The notes below the pieces were generated by a model. The model saw only the letters and a program-made list of their open reading frames with translations, was not told the DNA's origin and searched no databases. Below are positions 1 to 5,879 of a stretch of DNA of 10,229 nucleotides, one piece after another. Every line of letters starts with the position of its first letter. Position 1 is the stretch's first letter. The position numbers and the translations under genes were made by a program. The DNA comes from Planctomycetota bacterium (lineage in GTDB: Bacteria > Planctomycetota > Phycisphaerae > Sedimentisphaerales > Anaerobacaceae), in the NCBI GenBank assembly GCA_023135255.1, contig JAGLTN010000484.1, positions 1 through 10,229 on the forward strand. The letters are read 5' to 3'.

Positions 1-195
1 TTTTTCACCTTTTTTTCGGTTTTTTACAGTTTTTTCAGAGAAATGACAAGAAATGATGAAAAATCACAAGAAATAACAAGAAATAACGAAAAATATCAAG
101 AAATGACAAGAAATCACAAGAAATGACAAGAAATGACGAGAAATGACGAAAAATATCAAGAAATGATGAAAAATATCAGGAAATGACGAAAAATG
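1..195. repeat. 10-bp tandem repeat with phased A/T tracts
   Basis: From 41 to 190 there are 15 back-to-back 10-base units, all beginning AAAT (mostly AAATGACAAG, AAATGACGAA, AAATATCAAG, AAATGATGAA), with a partial unit to 195. Units 1-40 keep the same 10-base register but start with five or six T's instead. The register is never broken, though bases 5-10 vary. A-tracts repeated once per helical turn are the classic recipe for intrinsically curved DNA. No spacers exist, so this is not a CRISPR. The rest of 196-508 is non-coding spacer holding the hairpins, the 9-mers and the C-rich stretch listed separately; I see no gene in it. Confidence 0.85.
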
Positions 196-220
196 TAAAT
201 TTGGTTGTCGGAAAATGGTG

Positions 221-256
221 CTGTAATCGGCATAACCGTTACAGACGGAATTTTTT
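221..256 (+). other. Bulged hairpin followed by T6 in the gene-free region
   Basis: CTGTAA (221-226) pairs with TTACAG (239-244), and CGG (228-230) pairs with CCG (236-238), with one bulged T and a 5-nt loop. TTTTTT follows at 251-256 after six bases. It looks like a weak plus-strand terminator, which would face transcription arriving from left of the window. For the operon it lies about 265 nt past the last stop and lacks a U run. Confidence 0.35.
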
Positions 257-300
257 GGTGCAGATAGGCCTTGTGGACAGGGTGAGGGAGTCAGCTTTTT

Positions 301-319
301 CGCAAATGCGAAATTTGCG
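301..319. repeat. Inverted repeat CGCAAAT / ATTTGCG
   Basis: A perfect 7-bp stem (301-307 with 313-319) with a 5-nt loop is flanked on the left by TTTTT. The T run precedes the stem on the plus strand and reads as A's after it on the minus strand, so it does not form an intrinsic terminator in either direction. Confidence 0.5.
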
Positions 320-342
320 GCCATGAAGAAAAGTGTGTTGGC

Positions 343-360
343 CACGGATTGCACGGATTA
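343..360. repeat. Two tandem 9-mers, CACGGATT(G/A)
   Basis: CACGGATTG at 343-351 is followed directly by CACGGATTA at 352-360, then TGCGGA. I recall runs of this 9-mer as dispersed intergenic repeats in several planctomycete-like genomes, which fits the non-coding nature of this stretch. The family link is memory, not a search. Confidence 0.5.
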
Positions 361-420
361 TGCGGAGTAAAAGGGGAAACTTAAAGGAGCAGGAAACCAT
401 GCGGATGAACCGCAGGGCTA

Positions 421-500
421 ACTATGGGGGTGCGGGTTGAGTAAGGGGGCGTTTGTGGCCATGAGCTGGGTTGGGTTTATGGTTTTTGGGGGATTAATTT
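421..500 (-). terminator. C-rich, G-poor 3' region: candidate Rho-utilisation site
   Basis: The minus-strand transcript just after the platform gene is strongly skewed. By hand count, 80 nt hold about 35 C and 6 G, with four CCCCC/CCC clusters and no good hairpin followed by a U run. Rho-dependent terminators use such C-rich, G-poor, unstructured RNA. Since no intrinsic terminator is visible after the operon, this is the best candidate for ending it. The assignment is inference from composition. Confidence 0.4.
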
Positions 501-507
501 CGAGTCG

Positions 508-527
508 ATTACTGAGTTATTACTGAG
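508..527. repeat. Perfect 9-bp direct repeat at the platform-gene stop
   Basis: ATTACTGAG occurs at 508-516 and 519-527, separated by TT (an 11-nt period). In the minus-strand gene the upstream copy is read as codons and the other provides the TAA stop. Because 11 is not a multiple of 3, the duplication would have set a new C-terminus. Confidence 0.6.
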
Positions 528-1690
528 GATATTTTGAATATAGGCAGCAGCAAAGCAATTGCGATCGTACCTATTATCGAACCAAGCACAATTATCATAA
601 CCGGTTCAATAAGCGACATAACGCTCTTTATGGAACATTCAAGCTTCTTGCTGTAAAAGATCGATATTTTGTCGCTGACTTCACCCAGTTTGCCGCTTTC
701 CTCTCCCGCTTTAAGCATCTGGATGATTCCGGGAGCTACCAGATTGCCATGTTCTGATATTTTTATAGATTCGCTGAGCTGATAGCCGTCACATATTTTA
801 TCTCCGGTATTTGACCACATTTGCTGGAAATAGTAATTATCGCAACTACTCTTAATAACATCAATTGTGTCAAGGACATTAACCCCGGTATTGAGCATGG
901 TAGACATTATCCTCATACTTCTGGTTATCACAGTATCAATAAACATCGTTCCGATTACCGGTATGCGAATTTTCAAAAAATCGACTGCTTTTTTCCCCGA
1001 TTCTGTAGACAACCACCAGTAAAGCCCCACTCCGCTGCATATCAGCATTGTAACAGTTATTGTCAGCTTCTCAGGATCGCCGAGGAATTTGCTGAAAGAG
1101 ACGAGCATTTGTGTAAGCTTAGGCAAAGACTGGCCTTTGGTTTCGTAAATTTTCATAAATCTCGGTAAAACAAAAAACATCAACGTCCCTGTAGCTGCCA
1201 CTGCCATCAAAGCCATAATAAATGGGTACGTCATCGCTCCCTTTATTTGCTTTTTCGTCTCTGCCTCGAACTCAAGATAGCTGCTTAAAACAGCCAACAT
1301 CTCACTCATCTTACCAGACTCTTCCGATGCCTTGACCATACTTATGAACATTGAATTAAATACTTTCGGATACACCCCAAGGGCTCGTGAAAAAGTATCA
1401 CCGGATTTAACAATTTCGGAAAGATCTTCCAAAACCGATTTAAAACCTGAATTTTCAAGCTGCTCGATTATAGCATCTAAGGCATCACTAAGTATTACAC
1501 CACTATCAAGCATTACCGATAGCTGAGTAACAAACATTATCAAGTCATCGCTTTTGACTTTGACATTAACTGACCTCAAAGCATAATTCGTATCAGTCTG
1601 ATATTGATTTTCAGGCTCTGTCTCCGGAGCAGACCTGCGCCCTGGGGAAGAACTATTAACTTCTGTTTTTTGTGTAGTTAACTGTGACAC
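509..1690 (-). CDS. gspF: GspF/PilC-family inner-membrane platform protein
   Basis: This 393-residue polytopic protein is the inner-membrane platform that the ATPase turns or pushes during (pseudo)pilus assembly. It has two T2SF domains (about 49-172 and 250-384), each with the family Glu-Ser-Gly signature (KASEESGKMSEML and KAGEESGKLGEV). Its three membrane helices lie at about 153-176, 209-228 and 361-385. The first 45 residues are polar and Pro/Glu/Gln rich; they replace the ordered 'YKGRDAQG'-like N-terminus of many relatives, so this end is probably disordered or diverged. The start is GTG at 1690 with AGGG 8 nt upstream, 21 nt after the ATPase stop; no ATG lies nearby in frame. It is the last gene before a gene-free stretch. 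The stop at 509-511 lies in a 9-bp direct repeat. Confidence 0.94.
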   Translation of the reverse strand: MSQLTTQKTEVNSSSPGRRSAPETEPENQYQTDTNYALRSVNVKVKSDDLIMFVTQLSVMLDSGVILSDALDAIIEQLENSGFKSVLEDLSEIVKSGDTFSRALGVYPKVFNSMFISMVKASEESGKMSEMLAVLSSYLEFEAETKKQIKGAMTYPFIMALMAVAATGTLMFFVLPRFMKIYETKGQSLPKLTQMLVSFSKFLGDPEKLTITVTMLICSGVGLYWWLSTESGKKAVDFLKIRIPVIGTMFIDTVITRSMRIMSTMLNTGVNVLDTIDVIKSSCDNYYFQQMWSNTGDKICDGYQLSESIKISEHGNLVAPGIIQMLKAGEESGKLGEVSDKISIFYSKKLECSIKSVMSLIEPVMIIVLGSIIGTIAIALLLPIFKISSVITQ

Positions 1691-1711
1691 TTTTCAAACC
1701 CTGCACAATAT

Positions 1712-3424
1712 TTAACTATTTGCAATTCGCATCACTTCTCCGATAGAAACAATGCCTGCCTTAACTTTTTCCAAACCATCTTCTAAAAGAGACTTCATCC
1801 CTTTTTTTTCTGCTTCAACTCGCATCTCTTTAGGATTTACATTTTCATTAATCATTGTTGCTATATCATCACCCGGCACAAATAATTCGTGAACTGCAAT
1901 TCTCCCCGCATAACCGGTGTTACGGCATTTCTTACAGCCTATACCACGATAATATGTTTCAATTTCACCGCCAATAGTTTCAACAGATTTTCTTATATTC
2001 TTCGGTGGATCATATTCGGTTTTACAATTAGGACATATTTTTCTCACGAGTCTCTGTGCAAGCACTGCAATCAGAGACGCGCTTGTAAGATAAGTGGCAA
2101 CACCAAGATCGAGCATTCTTGTTACTGCTGCAGGTGCATCGTTAGTATGCAATGTAGAGAAAACAAGATGTCCCGTCAATGCTGCCTGAATAGAGATAGT
2201 CGCAGTCTCAGCATCACGAATCTCACCAACCATTATTATATCCGGATCCTGCCTGAGCATCCCTCGAAGAGCATTAGAGAAACCAAAGCCTACAGTTGTA
2301 TTTACCTGGAACTGGTTTATATTGGTCATACTACATTCCACAGGGTCCTCGACTGTGCATATGTTTACTTCATCACTATTAAGCTCTGCCAACGTAGCAT
2401 AAAGCGTAGTGTTTTTACCAGAGCCCGTCGGCCCAGTGACAAGTATCATACCATTAGGGGATTTCATTATCTCACGATATAATTGCAGATTTTTGTAAGT
2501 AAACCCAAGGGATTCAAGATTGAGAACTATTTTCTGAGGATTGATAACCCTTATAACAACCTTTTCTCCAAAACTTCCGGGCATAATCGAAACACGCAAG
2601 TCTATAGGCTTGCCTCCAACAAGAACATGAATACTACCGTCTTGCGGGAGTCTTCGCTGAGCAATATCAAGGTCTGCCATAATTTTAATACGTGAAACTA
2701 TCGCAGAATGCATCTGGAAAGGCGGACGAGTTTTTTCGTACATTCGACCATCGACCCTATACCTTACACGCAGCCTTTTGTCACCTGGTTCAATATGAAT
2801 ATCACTGGCGTTTTCTCTGACTGCATTAAACAATAAATAATTCACCAGCTTAACTACCGGAGACTGACCTGCTATCTCTTCAAGATTAGTTATATCCTGG
2901 GGAATATTATCTATCAGAGTAAAGTCATCAAGCCCTTCATCGTCAATTATATCATCAATTACAAACACATTTGCGTCAGGCAAATATGACTGCAATGTTG
3001 ACTTTATATCTTTAGGTGTAGCACAAACTATTTGAACCTTACAGCCGCTTAATCGCTCTATCTCATCGATAATAAATACGTTAGTAGGCTCGTAAACCGC
3101 AACTGTCAAAACATCATAAACCTTGAATAATGGCAGAATTATGTGTTCTTCAAGAAAATTTCTGTCAAGCAATTCGACAATTTTGGGGTCGCATATTTTC
3201 GGACTCACCTGTGCATAAGGGACACCATAAGCCTCCGCCAATGCTGAAGCGATCTGGTTTTCGCTGCAATAGCCCATCTCTACCAACAGCTCACCGAGGA
3301 GCTTATTATGGCCTTTGTTCTTCTGCTCAGCTAATGCGTTTTCAATTTGTTCAGCTGTCACAATCCCATGGGACAGCAAAAGCTGACCAAGCTGTAATCT
3401 GTTTTTTATCGCTAACTGACTCAT
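1712..3424 (-). CDS. gspE: GspE/PilB-family assembly ATPase with N-terminal MshEN-type domain
   Basis: This 570-residue cytoplasmic hexameric motor ATPase powers pilus extension or secretion. The N-terminal domain (1 to about 145) has two copies of the MshEN helix motif: LGQLLLSHG..I...L..Q (12-34) and LGELLVEMG..I...L (43-62). In MshE this domain binds cyclic-di-GMP; the second copy here lacks the usual Arg and final Gln. The ATPase core carries a Walker A (GPTGSGKNTT, K337), an Asp box (TVEDPVE), a Walker B (QDPDIIMVGEIRDAE, E401) and a His box (STLHTNDAPA, H426). The zinc tetracysteine is C464/C467 and C497/C500, typical of GspE/PilB. Asn338 replaces the normal Thr/Ser of the P-loop. The ATG at 3424 is preceded by T8 and a weak purine ribosome site. 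It lies 49 nt after the STAS gene and 21 nt before the platform gene. PilT is unlikely given the N-domain and zinc site. Confidence 0.95.
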   Translation of the reverse strand: MSQLAIKNRLQLGQLLLSHGIVTAEQIENALAEQKNKGHNKLLGELLVEMGYCSENQIASALAEAYGVPYAQVSPKICDPKIVELLDRNFLEEHIILPLFKVYDVLTVAVYEPTNVFIIDEIERLSGCKVQIVCATPKDIKSTLQSYLPDANVFVIDDIIDDEGLDDFTLIDNIPQDITNLEEIAGQSPVVKLVNYLLFNAVRENASDIHIEPGDKRLRVRYRVDGRMYEKTRPPFQMHSAIVSRIKIMADLDIAQRRLPQDGSIHVLVGGKPIDLRVSIMPGSFGEKVVIRVINPQKIVLNLESLGFTYKNLQLYREIMKSPNGMILVTGPTGSGKNTTLYATLAELNSDEVNICTVEDPVECSMTNINQFQVNTTVGFGFSNALRGMLRQDPDIIMVGEIRDAETATISIQAALTGHLVFSTLHTNDAPAAVTRMLDLGVATYLTSASLIAVLAQRLVRKICPNCKTEYDPPKNIRKSVETIGGEIETYYRGIGCKKCRNTGYAGRIAVHELFVPGDDIATMINENVNPKEMRVEAEKKGMKSLLEDGLEKVKAGIVSIGEVMRIANS

Positions 3425-3456
3425 AAAAAAAACTTTTCTCTCAGTTTCTACTGAGA
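3425..3456 (-). promoter_or_regulatory. Hairpin plus T8 just before the ATPase start: possible attenuator or translation control
   Basis: In the 49-nt gap between the STAS and ATPase genes a perfect 7-bp inverted repeat (TCTCAGT / ACTGAGA, 3439-3456, loop of 4) is followed after six bases by eight T residues (3432-3425) that touch the ATG at 3424. The only purine-rich ribosome site (GAGAGAAAAG) overlaps the downstream arm of the stem. The structure could terminate some transcripts or hide the ribosome site. The stem is short and only moderately GC, so either effect would be partial. Confidence 0.4.
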
Positions 3457-3473
3457 TAAATTAAAACAGCGAC

Positions 3474-3809
3474 TCAGGCAAAACTCTTTACCGCAGCAGC
3501 AAGCTCTGCATAACTGTCAAAGGAATCTTTAAGACGGGTCACCTTAAGAATTGTCTTACAATTATCATCAAGACCGGCAATTCTCAGCTGGCAATTATTT
3601 TCATCACAATAATCCCTGACCCACAAAAGTTTCTCAAGGCCTACACTATCTATAAAAACCACTGCTGCCATATCAAGAACAATGCCGTTTTTTTGTCTTG
3701 ATATTATTCCCTTAATACTATTGCAAAAAATCTCAGCGAAATCTTCATCGAATTCGCCCTGCAATTCAATAACTGTCACATTATTGTAGTCTTGTGTTTT
3801 AAGCTTCAT
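3474..3809 (-). CDS. STAS-domain anti-sigma-factor antagonist
   Basis: This 111-residue protein is a single STAS domain of the SpoIIAA/RsbV type. It opens with 'TVIELQGEFDEDFAEIF' and has the conserved loop 'VLDMAAVVFIDSVGLEKLL', in which Ser55 after Asp54 is the residue that partner kinases phosphorylate in this family. It ends with an alpha-helix ('SYAELAAAVKSFA'). Length is normal for the family. Its ATG lies within the stop of the HD-GYP gene (ATGA), so its production should track the phosphodiesterase. Family members bind RsbW-like anti-sigma kinases or, when unphosphorylated, other partners. No RsbW-like kinase or PP2C phosphatase occurs in the window, so its partner is elsewhere or it acts directly on a neighbour protein. 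Regulation of pilus genes by partner switching is an inference. Confidence 0.9.
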   Translation of the reverse strand: MKLKTQDYNNVTVIELQGEFDEDFAEIFCNSIKGIISRQKNGIVLDMAAVVFIDSVGLEKLLWVRDYCDENNCQLRIAGLDDNCKTILKVTRLKDSFDSYAELAAAVKSFA

Positions 3810-5443
3810 TTTAAAAGTGTCCCAACAGCAACTGCTCCATAATCTGAAAATTCTTTATTTTGATTCATGTCAGAAAAAGCGTTCTGCATAACATCCCACA
3901 TCTGATAAACGTCACTGTCAATAAATACTCTACCGATTTCCTTATCAAACTGGGTGCCTAATCCCTTTTCTATTTCTGACATAGCTTGTTCGATCGTCAT
4001 AGCATCACGATAAACTCTTTTTGAAGTCATTGCATCAAAACTATCCGCCAGACTGATTATCTTACCGATAAAAGGAACTTTGTCGCCACTTAAGCCGTTC
4101 GGATATCCTTTACCGTCAATTCTTTCATGGTGACAAAGCACACCTTGCACAATCTTACGCATCTGCTTTATTCCGCTTAGAATATTTGCTCCAATAGCAG
4201 GATGTCTTTTAATATGGTCAAATTCACTGTCGGTCAGCCGACCAATTTTGCAAAGAACCGTTTCGGAAACTCCCATCTTGCCTACGTCATGCAGCAGACC
4301 TGAGAGATAAATTCTGTGTATTTCCTCACTATCTATAGGCTGTTTTTCAGCAAGCCTTTCAGCTATCCACTTAGATATAAAGGCTACCCGTTCAGAATGA
4401 CCCCTGGTATATTTGTCTTTGGCATCGATACTGCTTACAAGCGCTTTCAATGAACCTATAAATAGTTCTTTAAGGTCTTTAAAAAGCCTGCTATTGTCAA
4501 CAAACACTGCACAGCCGTTAGCAACCGAATTAAACAGCTTCATGTCAATACTGTCAAAATCAGGCTTATCTAACCTGTTTACAGCAACCATAAAACCTGT
4601 AATAGAAGAACCATTTTTCTTAAACTGCCCAGCACCCATTTTGCTGTTGTCTTTTCCGAACAAAGGCACCGCCATAATACTTTTTATATTATCAAGCCAG
4701 ATATATTTATATGGTGTCTCAATATTACTATCAAGTAAAGCTTCTTTGCCCTGTTTGATTTCTTCTACCAATCTACTATGTAATATAGCTGCCATATTCG
4801 AATCTATATCTATAAGCCCAGAACCCGCTGCGAGAACAAGCTGAGGTGAATCATCAATGACCTTCTCCAGCAATACCGCAATTCCCTCAACATGCACAAG
4901 ATCAGTCAAACTATCACATGCCATCTGCAAAAAGTTGGAATTATGCTCAGTAACTTTCATATTCGAACTAAGCTTATGCAAAATCGACAATTCTTCATAC
5001 ACATAAGATAACTCACTGCCGATCTTTTCCATCTGGCTTCTGGATACATTATCTACCTGAAATTTTCCCGCAAAAAGTTCAAGTATGCCGGCGAGACATT
5101 CTTTGTCAGTTAGTTCGTTCGGGCGATTAGCAGAAGATAATCCGGTTATATCAATATATGCGACAGCTACGCTTTCATATCCCATTTGCAAAACAGTCGC
5201 CAGAAAGTCTTTACCGGAAATCACAATATCGTTGCCGGATTCATATTCTTTTATAATTTCTGCACAGTTATTCTCTATTGCTGAAAAGTCACTCTCAAAA
5301 CTTTCAGAGTCACAAAATAAATACTGCTGCCCATCAATGCCGTATACCGCAAAGTCAGCATTGAATTTATTTATCTTGTATCCAAATTTTTTCAAATCAG
5401 ATAACTGAATCGAACCTAATTTATTCTTCGTTGTCTCTGTCAT
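3806..5443 (-). CDS. GAF / HD-GYP cyclic-di-GMP phosphodiesterase
   Basis: This 545-residue cytoplasmic protein has no signal peptide or membrane helix. Residues 1-130 form a domain I do not recognise ('FADF'-like alpha/beta pattern with AVYGIDGQQYLFCD). A helical, probably coiled-coil stretch (about 135-165) follows, then a GAF-like domain (about 166-322; 'LVHVEGIAVLLE', 'IKSIMAVPLFG', 'ITGFMVAVNRLD'). The HD-GYP domain (about 335-520) keeps its metal and substrate motifs: 'YTRGHSERV', H385-D386 in 'LLHDVGK', H438-H439-E440 with D443-G444-K445-G446-Y447-P448, and 'LADSFDAMTSKRVYR'. Such enzymes hydrolyse cyclic-di-GMP to pGpG/GMP, and the full signature predicts activity. GAF domains in this position usually sense a small ligand or phosphorylation-linked partner. 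It overlaps the STAS gene by four bases (ATGA), so the two are translationally coupled. GAGAG, 6 nt before the ATG, supports the start. Substrate preference (c-di-GMP versus cGAMP) is not visible. Confidence 0.92.
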   Translation of the reverse strand: MTETTKNKLGSIQLSDLKKFGYKINKFNADFAVYGIDGQQYLFCDSESFESDFSAIENNCAEIIKEYESGNDIVISGKDFLATVLQMGYESVAVAYIDITGLSSANRPNELTDKECLAGILELFAGKFQVDNVSRSQMEKIGSELSYVYEELSILHKLSSNMKVTEHNSNFLQMACDSLTDLVHVEGIAVLLEKVIDDSPQLVLAAGSGLIDIDSNMAAILHSRLVEEIKQGKEALLDSNIETPYKYIWLDNIKSIMAVPLFGKDNSKMGAGQFKKNGSSITGFMVAVNRLDKPDFDSIDMKLFNSVANGCAVFVDNSRLFKDLKELFIGSLKALVSSIDAKDKYTRGHSERVAFISKWIAERLAEKQPIDSEEIHRIYLSGLLHDVGKMGVSETVLCKIGRLTDSEFDHIKRHPAIGANILSGIKQMRKIVQGVLCHHERIDGKGYPNGLSGDKVPFIGKIISLADSFDAMTSKRVYRDAMTIEQAMSEIEKGLGTQFDKEIGRVFIDSDVYQMWDVMQNAFSDMNQNKEFSDYGAVAVGTLLK

Positions 5444-5472
5444 AGCAATCTCTCATATACCAGAATTTAAGC

Positions 5473-5859
5473 TTATATATTTGTTGCAGTGCTAAACAAA
5501 ACATCCTCAATATTTCTCAAGAGTTCCTTAGGACTGAAAGGTTTGCTCAGACATTCTGAAATATTAAGGTTTTGTTTGATGTCTTCGTCTATATCGAAAC
5601 TTCTCGCGGTAAGCATGATAACCGGAATATTTTTAAGTTCCTCATCACTTCTTAATTTCTTAACAAGCTCCAGACCATCCATAACAGGCATCTGACAATC
5701 TGTCACTATGATATCAGGCTTTTCAACCGATGCTATTTCATAAGCCTGCTCACCATTTTCAGCGGTTAAAACTTCATACCCATTATTACGCAACTTTATT
5801 GCAACTACATGTACAATATGTATTTCATCGTCAACTACTAAGACTCTTTTGATAGTCAT
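5473..5859 (-). CDS. Stand-alone CheY-like response regulator receiver
   Basis: This 128-residue protein is one receiver domain with no output domain. It has the acidic pair D10/D11 (VLVVDDE), the phosphoacceptor D54 in 'IIVTDCQMPVMDG', T84 in 'VIMLTAR' and K106 in 'CLSKPF', so all switch residues are present. Helix 4 to strand 5 is slightly unusual: 'NLNISECLSKPF' replaces the common G-A-D-Y-L-x-K-P pattern. The ATG at 5859 is chosen from the GGAGG 8 nt upstream. It follows the histidine kinase by 20 nt and precedes the HD-GYP gene by 29 nt. In RpfG-type regulators a receiver is fused to HD-GYP; here they are separate neighbours. Likely roles (inference) are partner of the upstream kinase, acting by protein contact on the HD-GYP enzyme, the ATPase or another motor part, as PilG/PilH-type receivers do. 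No DNA-binding region exists. Confidence 0.93.
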   Translation of the reverse strand: MTIKRVLVVDDEIHIVHVVAIKLRNNGYEVLTAENGEQAYEIASVEKPDIIVTDCQMPVMDGLELVKKLRSDEELKNIPVIMLTARSFDIDEDIKQNLNISECLSKPFSPKELLRNIEDVLFSTATNI

Positions 5860-5867
5860 CACTGATG

Positions 5868-5872
5868 CCTCC
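5868..5872 (-). promoter_or_regulatory. Strong ribosome binding site deciding the receiver start
   Basis: A perfect GGAGG stands 8 nt before the ATG at 5859. It lies inside the codons that a TTG start at 5874 would need, which argues against that longer form. It is the strongest Shine-Dalgarno sequence I found in the operon and suggests high receiver output relative to the kinase. Confidence 0.7.
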
Positions 5873-5879
5873 AATATTT

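Noticed and set aside
41..195. Possible CRISPR array
   Set aside because: Units are 10 bases and directly adjacent, with no unique spacers, no 25-37-base repeat and no cas gene.
64..354. A 96-codon minus-strand open frame rich in His, Phe, Leu, Ile and Ser
   Set aside because: Most of it is the 10-base tandem repeat translated (HFLIFFVIS-type), with no ribosome site and no recognisable domain; it is a by-product of the repeat.
400..414. TGCGG/CCGCA mini-hairpin as operon terminator
   Set aside because: The stem is only 5 bp and the minus-strand sequence after it is TGGTTTCC, not a U run.
426..492. G-quadruplex on the plus strand
   Set aside because: There are several G3-5 runs, but one loop is 8 nt and another about 18 nt, so four runs with loops of 7 or less do not occur.
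1889..2482. A 197-codon plus-strand open frame
   Set aside because: It is antisense to the well-conserved ATPase core; its Cys/Tyr/Arg-rich translation is typical of a shadow frame.
5860..5874. TTG start giving a receiver five residues longer
   Set aside because: Those codons contain the GGAGG ribosome site for the ATG at 5859, and the shorter protein begins at the usual distance from the acidic pair.
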